From Negativicutes bacterium (GTDB lineage Bacteria; Bacillota_C; Negativicutes; Sporomusales_B; JARLHX01): a DNA stretch of 12,318 nt. The position numbers and the translations under genes were made by a program. Position 1 is the stretch's first letter, and every line of letters starts with the position of its first letter. The notes beneath the pieces are model-generated. The model was not told the DNA's origin, did no database searches, and was given only the letters and a program-made list of their open reading frames with translations. Below are positions 6,272 through 12,318 of the stretch, piece by piece. The DNA is taken from assembly GCA_031292035.1 (NCBI GenBank), contig JARLHX010000211.1, forward strand, positions 1-12,318. The letters are read 5' to 3'.

Positions 6272-6944
6272 CGTTCATGGTAATTATCCGGCGCTCCTAG
6301 CAGTCTTTGAACGGATTCGCAAAGAAAATTGCGATCTTGTCATATCTCTGGGGGATGTCGCGGGGTATTATTGCATGATTAATGAGTGCATAGAATTTTT
6401 AAAAGAAAACGAGGCCGTCAATATACTAGGGAACCACGATAAATATTTATTTTCCGGTGTCGAGTGTCGGCGATCAACCTCCGCGAACGTTTGCATAGAA
6501 TTTCAAAGAAATGTTATTACCTTCGAGAATCTGGAGTGGCTTCGAGGATCGATTCGGGAATATCGAAATTCCCACTACTGGTTCGTGCATGGAGGTTGGA
6601 ACGATCCTCTTGAGGAATATGTCGGCTCCTTTGACTTTTCAGGCATGTCGGATTGCGGAGCAAAACTATTCGCTTCCGGTCATACCCATATTCAAAAGGT
6701 CCAGCAGAACGGATGTCTTACCTACGTGAACCCGGGGTCCGTCGGTCAACCGCGTGATGGCGATCCGAGAGCGGCCTTCGTCATAATCAACGAAGCCGGC
6801 GATGTTTCTCTGTGTCGCGAGGAATATGATATTGACGACATCGCTTTTGCGATGAAAGCTAACGGCTTTGGAAGCCGATTTTACGAAGGTTTATACTGCG
6901 GGACAGGAATTCAACAATTTGGTAGTGGTGATGTCTCGGTTTGA
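6249..6944 (+). CDS. YfcE/MJ0936-type metallophosphoesterase
   Basis: This 231-residue calcineurin-like phosphoesterase has all five metal-site motifs in order: DVHGN (8-12), GDVAGY (35-40), GNHD (61-64), VHGG (113-116) and GHTH (144-147). The NPGSVGQPRDGDPRAAF segment at 161-177 is typical of the YfcE/MJ0936 subfamily, which hydrolyses phosphodiesters or phosphomonoesters in vitro. No signal peptide or membrane helix is visible. The ATG lies inside the ATP-grasp gene in another frame and has no strong ribosome binding site, which suggests translational coupling. Within the operon it could cleave a nucleotide-linked or phosphorylated intermediate. The true substrate cannot be read from the sequence. 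Confidence 0.9.
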   Translation: MRIALISDVHGNYPALLAVFERIRKENCDLVISLGDVAGYYCMINECIEFLKENEAVNILGNHDKYLFSGVECRRSTSANVCIEFQRNVITFENLEWLRGSIREYRNSHYWFVHGGWNDPLEEYVGSFDFSGMSDCGAKLFASGHTHIQKVQQNGCLTYVNPGSVGQPRDGDPRAAFVIINEAGDVSLCREEYDIDDIAFAMKANGFGSRFYEGLYCGTGIQQFGSGDVSV

Positions 6945-7147
6945 AATTTGTGGAAGCCGGCGTTGGTGGTGACTCCTCTCCACCGCCTACTTTCGCTCCG
7001 ATTGGGGCGCGGTAAATCCACGCTGGATATCTCTCCGTTACAGGTATGGCGCGCATCAACAGCCGACCGCCCTCGACGCTGTTCTTACCCGAATCAACAG
7101 CTCCTCTGCCGTCGCTTGACGCCTACAAAAGTCAGCCCCGTGAGCAA
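6945..7147. other. Convergent gap between the two gene blocks
   Basis: This 203-base gap separates the end of the plus-strand operon from the end of the minus-strand acyltransferase gene. A weak hairpin lies near its left side, GGTGG (6965-6969) with CCACC (6980-6984), but no T-run follows, so it is only a possible terminator. The stretch is GC-richer than the acyltransferase gene beside it. Short open frames are present but none resembles a known family. Confidence 0.5.
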
Positions 7148-8257
7148 TTACGAATTTTTCAGAGGCAGGTCAACGGTAGAGATGCTGGACGCAGCCATCA
7201 AGACAGGGCGCTCAATTAAGTTCCAAGAAAAATATCCTGCTATGAGGGCCATTGGGATACAGATCAGGTTGCTTGGGTATGAAGTTATATTAGGAAAAAA
7301 ATGATATATGGTCTGTTGGATGGGCCATCCATAAATATAGACCCCAAACGAATAATCTCCTGAAAGTTTAATTTTTCTGATTTTTGGAGACGATGAAAGT
7401 AATAAAACTATATAGAATAAAGCAATGTATAGCGCATACTCTTCTATTACCGTCTTTTGAAGAAATATGGCACATATGGAAAGTATTGCTGCATAGCTAA
7501 AGCGCAGAGTCAGCACATCTCGTAAAGCATAGGCGGAAACGCCAGCTAGAAAAAAAAGACCGACTTTAAGAAAATCGGTATAATGATCGTCTGAAAAATA
7601 CGGGATTAATTTTGGATTAAGGGTGTGCAAGACGAGTATAGAAATTATAGTTGCTATAATGCGCCACCTTGATTTTAGGAATCCAGCCATGCCCAGCACA
7701 AATACAAACGCATAACAAACAACTTCTGGGTACAGTGTCCACAGTGAGCCATTTGGCGCATATTTAAGCCGGTTTTCGGCAAAAACGCCTGGAAGGCTCG
7801 AACAAGTAGCCCACTCAGGGAATAAATGCGTAAAACTCCACGAGCTTCGTATGTAGCAATAAACTTGTGGATTGGAAAAGTAGTCCAATAACGAATTGCT
7901 CGTAGCGATTGGTCCCAGTATGAACGCCACAATAAACAAGCATACGAGCGTTCCCGGATAGATACGGGCGATTCTCATAAGGACAAAACGATAAAATACT
8001 CGAGATCTAATAAAACTATGAGAAATTAAAATGCCACTTAGAAAGAAAAACACCCCAACGGCAAGGGTTCCGGAGAAATTTTTTCTAATTATTAAAGTAA
8101 CCGGTTCAGAATATCCACCGGTATCAAATAAATAAAATGAATGACCAAAAATAACAGTTACAGATGCAAATAGCCGCATCAGATCAAAATTGTTATTTTC
8201 CCTGACCATGATGTCGGATAGCGTTATTGATTCTTTACATTTCATCAAAAATTCCAT
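7148..8257 (-). CDS. Acyltransferase family 3 (OafA-like O-acyltransferase)
   Basis: This 369-residue polytopic inner-membrane protein is of the acyltransferase-3 family, which transfers acyl groups, usually acetyl, to exported glycans. The N-terminus has NFDLMRLFASVTVIFGHSF, giving the family's Arg-x10-His pair (Arg28 and His39). GVFFFLSGILISHSF (68-82), RIARIYPG (95-102) and GSLWTLYPEVVCY (170-182, with Glu178) follow. About ten hydrophobic helices fill the rest. There is no C-terminal SGNH domain. The ATG at 8257 has no visible ribosome binding site; the ATG at 8245, with GGA about 7 bases upstream, is at least as likely. It lies 73 bases downstream of wecE on the same strand and may be co-transcribed with it. 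Base composition is markedly AT-rich (about 28-30% G+C in several lines), unlike wecE, which suggests separate acquisition. Confidence 0.9.
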   Translation of the reverse strand: MEFLMKCKESITLSDIMVRENNNFDLMRLFASVTVIFGHSFYLFDTGGYSEPVTLIIRKNFSGTLAVGVFFFLSGILISHSFIRSRVFYRFVLMRIARIYPGTLVCLFIVAFILGPIATSNSLLDYFSNPQVYCYIRSSWSFTHLFPEWATCSSLPGVFAENRLKYAPNGSLWTLYPEVVCYAFVFVLGMAGFLKSRWRIIATIISILVLHTLNPKLIPYFSDDHYTDFLKVGLFFLAGVSAYALRDVLTLRFSYAAILSICAIFLQKTVIEEYALYIALFYIVLLLSSSPKIRKIKLSGDYSFGVYIYGWPIQQTIYHFFPNITSYPSNLICIPMALIAGYFSWNLIERPVLMAASSISTVDLPLKNS

Positions 8258-8330
8258 ACTATGTTTAGAGTATTAATTTTTGTACGTTGCACGCCCTCGA
8301 TCGCTGATATTGCGTCAATTTTCTTTCTGA

Positions 8331-9467
8331 TCAGGAATCAAGGAAACGCTGGACTTGTTCCAAGACAATTTTCGGCTCGTCCGTCATGGCATACCACAGC
8401 GGTAGGCGGATCAGGCGATCGGCAACGTCCTCTGTGATCGGTAAAGGACCACCTTCGCGCCCTAGCCGACGACCCGCAGGAGAGCTGTGTAGTGGTACAT
8501 AATGAAAAGGAGCTGATATCTCCAGCGCTTTCAGATACGCAATGAGATCTGAGCGGATCTCAGCCGTCTCTACTAGAATATAATAGATGTGGGCATTGTG
8601 ACCACATTCGGTGGGAATGATTGGGCGGCGCAAGAGCCCCGCCTTTTCCAGTTCGGCAAGTCCGTCATGGTAGAAATTCCATATCTCGCGACGCTTGGCC
8701 AGCAACTGGTCGGAGTTCTCCAATTGAGCAAAAAGGAAGGCCGCCAGCATGTCACTGGGAAGATAGGACGAGCCAATATCCACCCAGGTGTATTTATCCA
8801 CCTCGCCGCGGAAGAATCGGCTGCGGTTTGTTCCTTTTTCGCGAATAATTTCCGCCCGTTCGCGGAACGTTGGGTTGTTGACAACCAGCGCGCCACCCTC
8901 ACCGGAAATAAAATTTTTGGTTTCGTGAAAGCTGAAAGCCGCCAGATCACCGATGCTTCCCAGCGGCCGCCCCCGATAGGTCGACAGTAATGCTTGGGCA
9001 GCGTCCTCGACCACCAACAATTGGTGCCGACGGGCGATCTCCATGATGCGATCCATTTCGCAGGACACACCAGCATAATGAACTACGAAAATCGCTCTCG
9101 TTTGCGGGGTGATCGCTCCCTCGATCAGCGCTTCATCAAGATTGAGCGTGTCCGGACGAATATCGACGAACACAGGAACCGCGCCACGTAAAGCCACGGC
9201 ATTGGCTGTCGAAACGAAGGTGTAGGAAGGCATGATGACCTCGTCACCCGGTTGTAGATCACCGAGCAGAGCCGCCATCTCGAGAGCTCCGGTGCAGGAA
9301 TGGGTCAGCAAAGTCTGAGGAACGGACAGCCGTTGCTCCAGCCAAGCATGGCAACGCCGGGTAAATTCACCATCACCGGAGATGTGGGTATTCGCCAAAG
9401 CCTCACGGATATAGGTGATTTCATTGCCGGTCAGACAGGGCCGATTGAAACTTATTTTAAATGGCAT
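8331..9467 (-). CDS. wecE: TDP-4-keto-6-deoxyglucose 4-aminotransferase WecE
   Basis: This PLP-dependent DegT/DnrJ/EryC1 aminotransferase converts TDP-4-keto-6-deoxy-glucose to TDP-4-amino-4,6-dideoxygalactose (TDP-Fuc4N), a precursor of enterobacterial common antigen and some O-antigens. The 378-residue protein follows E. coli WecE closely in order and wording: GDGEFTRRC, QPGDEVIMPSYTFVSTANA, VVEDAAQ (cofactor Asp155), FSFHETKN (Schiff-base Lys184), AEIIREKGTNRSRFFRG and DKYTWVDIGSSYLPSD. I placed the start at 9467 because MPFKISFNRP aligns with the known WecE N-terminus and GGGA lies just upstream. Starts at 9482 or 9524 would add 5 or 19 residues with no counterpart in the family. The other genes of the TDP-Fuc4N route (rmlA, rmlB, wecD, wecF) are not in this window. 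Confidence 0.93.
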   Translation of the reverse strand: MPFKISFNRPCLTGNEITYIREALANTHISGDGEFTRRCHAWLEQRLSVPQTLLTHSCTGALEMAALLGDLQPGDEVIMPSYTFVSTANAVALRGAVPVFVDIRPDTLNLDEALIEGAITPQTRAIFVVHYAGVSCEMDRIMEIARRHQLLVVEDAAQALLSTYRGRPLGSIGDLAAFSFHETKNFISGEGGALVVNNPTFRERAEIIREKGTNRSRFFRGEVDKYTWVDIGSSYLPSDMLAAFLFAQLENSDQLLAKRREIWNFYHDGLAELEKAGLLRRPIIPTECGHNAHIYYILVETAEIRSDLIAYLKALEISAPFHYVPLHSSPAGRRLGREGGPLPITEDVADRLIRLPLWYAMTDEPKIVLEQVQRFLDS

Positions 9468-9789
9468 AACGGCAATTCCCATTTCCGACTCGCAACAACA
9501 ATGCTCTCTTATGTCTGGTTTCATGGCAACCGCACATGACGACGATATGCGTCAGGCCGAATTGAGACCCGCACGATGACCTGTGTCGTCGCTATCCACA
9601 GCTTCGAGAAACAATTCTGGACAACGGAGTCACGCACGGGAACACATCCCTTATGGCGCGATGCGTAAACCAGGAAGACATATTTTTGAGTGAAAAACTA
9701 TTCTCCTCGATGTGGAGGGCGCCCGCAGGCCGTTCCACGCGCCAAATGCCGCACGACATCATAGATGGATTAGCTTTAGCCGCCCCTCA
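9468..9789. other. Gap between wecE and the membrane-protein gene
   Basis: No gene is recognisable in these 322 bases. Near the wecE end, TGACG (9537-9541) and CGTCA (9550-9554) form a short inverted repeat. On the minus strand, GAGGAGA near 9705-9711 resembles a strong ribosome binding site, but only a frame of about 29 codons follows, at an unfavourable distance. The gap presumably contains the wecE promoter, though I see no convincing -35/-10 pair. Confidence 0.4.
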
Positions 9790-11784
9790 TCATCCTGTCC
9801 ATGGGCCCACCAGCCCTGTACGATAGATGGCGACTGTCCCACGGCGGAAGGCAGCGACACTGCGGTCGGGATCCCAGGTCGGCCCATCCGTGCCAATCAC
9901 GACGTAAAAGTCGATTCCGTTCTCGCGCAGTTGTGCGAATGCTGTCGCCGAATCGGGGGCGGCGGCAATATTGGCCAGGATGAATAGGCGTTGCCTCACC
10001 ACCGCGTTACCGGTGAGGCGCTGTGTGCCCGCTCGCGCTAGCCAAGCCGGCACCCCACTGAGCCCCATCAGGACGGTCGCGTCATCTTTCAGGACTTGCT
10101 TCTCGTCCACACGGGCAAGGGTGAAGGCACTGGCGGGGCCTGCCTCTGCTCGCAGCCAGGACGCAGCCGCAATGAGGTCTCGCGGGACCTCACTAGTTAC
10201 GAAAGGTTCCGCCCAGTACATGCGTGGCGCCTTCCAGGCCGCCACAAAGAAGCCCGGAATGAACAGTGCCACGCAAGCGATTAGCGCCATTCGCCTCGCC
10301 TCGATCCACTTCGGCGTCAGCAACACCAACCAACGTGCATTCCAGCATAACAACACGACAACAACGAGCACGAAGCCGCGTTGGCGGAACTCGGTGTAAT
10401 CGCCATTGTAAGGCATCGGTGCCAGCAGCATGAGCATACCCGCCCAAACCAGGACAGCGAACGGCAGTATATCCAGCGCTTCTAACCGGCGGCGACGCCA
10501 AGCCAGTACAGCCCCCCCCAGGAAGGTCAGCAGCGGTATACCGCCCATGCCGATGTAAGCCAACACCAGCCCCAACAATATCGCGCCACGGCGGCCACAC
10601 AACTGTATGAGCCACGGATAGAGTCCGTCATAGGCTGTTGGCATCTGTGTCGTGTGTAGGAGTTCCATATAGAGGGCCACATAGGAGGTGACGCCGATAG
10701 TGCTGATCGCCGTTCGTGCCATCACCAGCATCGCTGCCGCCGGTGCCACCGCGCAGCCCGCCAGCATCGCCATCTTCAGCCGCAAACTGGGAAGACGCCA
10801 CCCAGCCACTGCCGTAACAACCCAGGGCACCACAAGCCAGGCGAAGACGTTCATCCTTACCAAAATGAGTGCGCCGAGCATTAGAGCCGAGCCAAGGAGT
10901 GCACGCCAATTCGCCTCTCGGCACCATGGCACCAACAGACAGCAGGCGGCGCAGACACAGGGCAACGCATAGAGCGAACCGGGAGCTGTTTCCAGCATCC
11001 AGTGGAAGGAGAGTAGACCCTGTTTCAATCCGTAAGAGGCTGTGTCGGGGACCGCTACCAAAAGCAGCAGCGCAACCACCCCGCCGGCCTGCCCTGCAAT
11101 CGCCCGCCCCAATACCAAGGTACCCAGCGCTGTGGCAAAGATCCCAGCGGGTAACCAGACTGCGGTGACCGATTGAAGCGGCGCCATTCCCGTCAGTCGT
11201 ACCGCCAACGCGGGTAGAGCGAAGCTTACAAAGTGGTAGAGCCCGCTGGGCACGTCAGCAAGTAGGCTGCTGCCACGTCCCAGCGCGCGCGGTTCTCCAA
11301 ATTCAGCAATGGTTCCAGCGTGGCTAAAGAAGTCGAGCCATAGACGGAACACACCGGTCTCGGCAAAGTCAGCAAAGCGTCGGGTTGACTCCAGTGACCA
11401 GAGCGCCGCGAAGCCGGCCGCGACAAGCAGTATCAACAGTTGGGTGGCATTATCCTCCGCTTCGGCCGGCGCATGTTGCCAGCGCGGGAACGGCAGCAAC
11501 GCCAGCAATAGGAACAGCCCGGTTGGCAGAAGGATTGATACACCAAGCGTGTGGACTGGAAGGGCCAGCACATAGGCGAGAACTATAAAACCGAGCAGGA
11601 AGCGCAGCTCTACCGGCAGAGCACGTCGCATCATTCCGCCAGCGATAGCACCCAGCCGCAAACACGCCGCTGCCAGTACCATTCCACCCAGTCCGACCCA
11701 GGCCGTGTAAGGCATCGGCGTATTGACGGCAAGCACAGCGCCAGTGAGAGCGCACAACATTAATCCTGGCAGTGCGGCAGGCAT
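9790..11784 (-). CDS. Large polytopic membrane protein, GT-C-like
   Basis: This 664-residue protein has about a dozen hydrophobic segments over residues 1-516 and a soluble C-terminal domain of about 148 residues (517-664, starting WKAPRMYWAEPF). That domain has a helix (PRDLIAAASWLRAEAG) and a strand pattern ending DFYVVIGTDGPTW. The layout fits GT-C-type glycosyltransferases and related polysaccharide membrane enzymes, which use polyprenyl-linked sugars in the periplasm. I cannot place it in a named family, and no Asp/Glu motif in the first periplasmic loop is decisive. A Wzy-like polymerase is an alternative. I chose the ATG at 11784 because GGAG lies 7 bases upstream; a TTG at 11811 and an ATG at 11802 are alternatives. 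Base composition is GC-rich (72% in 10021-10080), like the creA side of the window. Confidence 0.7.
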   Translation of the reverse strand: MPAALPGLMLCALTGAVLAVNTPMPYTAWVGLGGMVLAAACLRLGAIAGGMMRRALPVELRFLLGFIVLAYVLALPVHTLGVSILLPTGLFLLLALLPFPRWQHAPAEAEDNATQLLILLVAAGFAALWSLESTRRFADFAETGVFRLWLDFFSHAGTIAEFGEPRALGRGSSLLADVPSGLYHFVSFALPALAVRLTGMAPLQSVTAVWLPAGIFATALGTLVLGRAIAGQAGGVVALLLLVAVPDTASYGLKQGLLSFHWMLETAPGSLYALPCVCAACCLLVPWCREANWRALLGSALMLGALILVRMNVFAWLVVPWVVTAVAGWRLPSLRLKMAMLAGCAVAPAAAMLVMARTAISTIGVTSYVALYMELLHTTQMPTAYDGLYPWLIQLCGRRGAILLGLVLAYIGMGGIPLLTFLGGAVLAWRRRRLEALDILPFAVLVWAGMLMLLAPMPYNGDYTEFRQRGFVLVVVVLLCWNARWLVLLTPKWIEARRMALIACVALFIPGFFVAAWKAPRMYWAEPFVTSEVPRDLIAAASWLRAEAGPASAFTLARVDEKQVLKDDATVLMGLSGVPAWLARAGTQRLTGNAVVRQRLFILANIAAAPDSATAFAQLRENGIDFYVVIGTDGPTWDPDRSVAAFRRGTVAIYRTGLVGPWTG

Positions 11785-11829
11785 CGTACCGCTCCGTTCC
11801 ATGAGACCCAATGCGTTCCCTTATTGGTT

Positions 11830-11850
11830 GGGGCTGAACTGTCACGCCCC
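11830..11850. repeat. Hairpin upstream of the membrane-protein gene
   Basis: GGGGC (11830-11834) pairs with GCCCC (11846-11850). The stem can be extended inward by TGA/TCA with one bulged C, leaving a 4-nt loop ACTG. It lies 46-66 bases upstream of the chosen ATG at 11784, so it could be a leader hairpin or an operator. Confidence 0.35.
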
Positions 11851-11863
11851 GATTTGATCCTAT

Positions 11864-11890
11864 AACGGATTCGGAGATGAGAGATCCGTT
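11864..11890. repeat. 7-bp inverted repeat upstream of the membrane-protein gene
   Basis: Perfect arms AACGGAT (11864-11870) and ATCCGTT (11884-11890) flank a 13-base spacer. The spacing of about two helical turns between arm centres fits a dimeric repressor site. A structural RNA role is also possible. No regulator gene is nearby. Confidence 0.3.
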
Positions 11891-12065
11891 GATTTCCATC
11901 GTGCAGAGTAGCCGTCTCTTTGGATACAAGGCAAGGTAGTTGTTGATGCTGGCAGCGACAAAAGCTAGCCTGTCCTGACGATCAACGCAGCGTTGAAGGA
12001 TATCTAGCCGAAGCAGTCGAGAGGAAAAGATGATCCTCCTGTCTCCTGGTTACTATCACCATCCC

Positions 12066-12318
12066 TCACTTCCCCCAAGGCATGATCGGCACCGTCGAGA
12101 TGGCGTTCTTCGGCGAGCCGTCGATCAGTTTGTCGGAATAGCTGAGATAGACCAGCGTGTTGTTGGGCTTGTCGAAAAAGCGGACCACCTGCAGCTTCTT
12201 GAACAGCCAGGAGCGGTTTTCCTTGAAGACATCCTCGCCGTCCTTGATATCGCTCTTGATGGTGATCGGTCCGACCTGACGGCAGGCGATCGAGGCATCC
12301 GAGGTGTCCTCGGCCAAG
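12066..12318 (-). CDS. creA: CreA family protein, 3' part (gene runs off the window)
   Basis: These are the C-terminal 83-84 residues of CreA, a small exported protein of unknown biochemical role found across Proteobacteria. The match to E. coli CreA is clear in order and wording: [18 protein letters not shown] near the window edge, then [22 protein letters not shown], then [16 protein letters not shown] before the stop. (That middle motif spans residues 43-64 of the visible part.) The N-terminal half, including any signal peptide, lies beyond 12318. CreA is a conserved chromosomal gene, so this edge is probably core genome next to the variable glycan region. Confidence 0.93.
   Translation of the reverse strand, partial: LAEDTSDASIACRQVGPITIKSDIKDGEDVFKENRSWLFKKLQVVRFFDKPNNTLVYLSYSDKLIDGSPKNAISTVPIMPWGK

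Larger units (their letters stand above)
11785..12065. other. Gap between creA and the membrane-protein gene
   Basis: These 281 bases separate the creA stop from the membrane-protein start on the same strand. No gene is seen. Two hairpins near the membrane-protein start are listed separately. The distance and hairpins suggest that the membrane-protein gene has its own promoter rather than reading through from creA. Confidence 0.5.

Noticed and set aside
6948..7304. An open frame of 118 codons on the plus strand across the convergent gap.
   Set aside because: It overlaps the 3' end of the well-supported acyltransferase gene on the other strand, is rich in Arg/Ser/Pro like an antisense shadow, and has no recognisable motif.
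8573..9076. A 167-codon minus-strand frame inside wecE.
   Set aside because: It is an out-of-frame reading of wecE itself. The main frame matches E. coli WecE along its whole length.
9640..9711. A possible small minus-strand gene after GAGGAGA.
   Set aside because: The distance from the Shine-Dalgarno-like sequence to the first ATG is about 20 bases, only about 29 codons follow and the peptide has no recognisable character.
1..12318. tRNA or rRNA genes, CRISPR arrays, insertion-sequence ends or an integrase.
   Set aside because: I looked for these on both strands and saw no cloverleaf, regularly spaced repeat or transposase motif. The mosaic composition suggests transfer, but no mobile element is visible to explain it.

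Overview
The window looks like part of a surface-polysaccharide locus from a GC-rich bacterium. An alphaproteobacterium, possibly an acetic acid bacterium, is my guess. It rests on the GC-rich flanks, the creA gene at the right edge and general codon style; there is no rRNA, tRNA or marker gene to fix the taxonomy. No mobile element, CRISPR array, tRNA or rRNA was recognised.

Layout. Bases 1-130 hold hairpins but no assignable gene. Bases 149-874 (+) encode a YbhN/LPG-synthase-TM-type membrane protein that lacks its usual N-terminus. Bases 875-1257 hold two decayed gene scraps; the second looks like the C-terminus of a WbqC-family protein and has an in-frame stop. Bases 1258-2211 (+) encode an intact GT2 glycosyltransferase with two C-terminal membrane helices (GtrB/ArnC-like). 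An extremely AT-rich gap (2212-2651) follows, with a candidate promoter and two inverted repeats. Next comes a tight four-gene (+) operon, 2652-6944: a five-bladed beta-propeller protein of the GH43/GH32 type, an acetolactate-synthase-like ThDP enzyme, an ATP-grasp ligase and a YfcE-type metallophosphoesterase. Each junction is an overlap or has no gap.

The right half is on the minus strand and converges on the operon: an AT-rich acyltransferase-3 gene (7148-8257), wecE (8331-9467), a large GC-rich GT-C-like membrane protein (9790-11784) and the 3' part of creA (12066-12318). GC content is about 60-70% at both ends, falls to roughly 15-20% in parts of 2212-2340 and is about 30-50% in the acyltransferase. 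This is the usual mosaic of an O-antigen or exopolysaccharide locus assembled by horizontal transfer.

How the genes may work together (inference). The GT2 protein would load a sugar onto undecaprenyl phosphate, a YbhN-like flippase would move it, and the large GT-C-like protein would transfer it in the periplasm. WecE would supply TDP-4-amino-4,6-dideoxygalactose, and the acyltransferase would acylate the exported glycan. The four-gene operon is the least explained part. All four products appear cytoplasmic, their active-site motifs look intact, and together they resemble a small pathway that makes and attaches an unusual acid or branched-sugar decoration. It is the best candidate here for an undescribed system.
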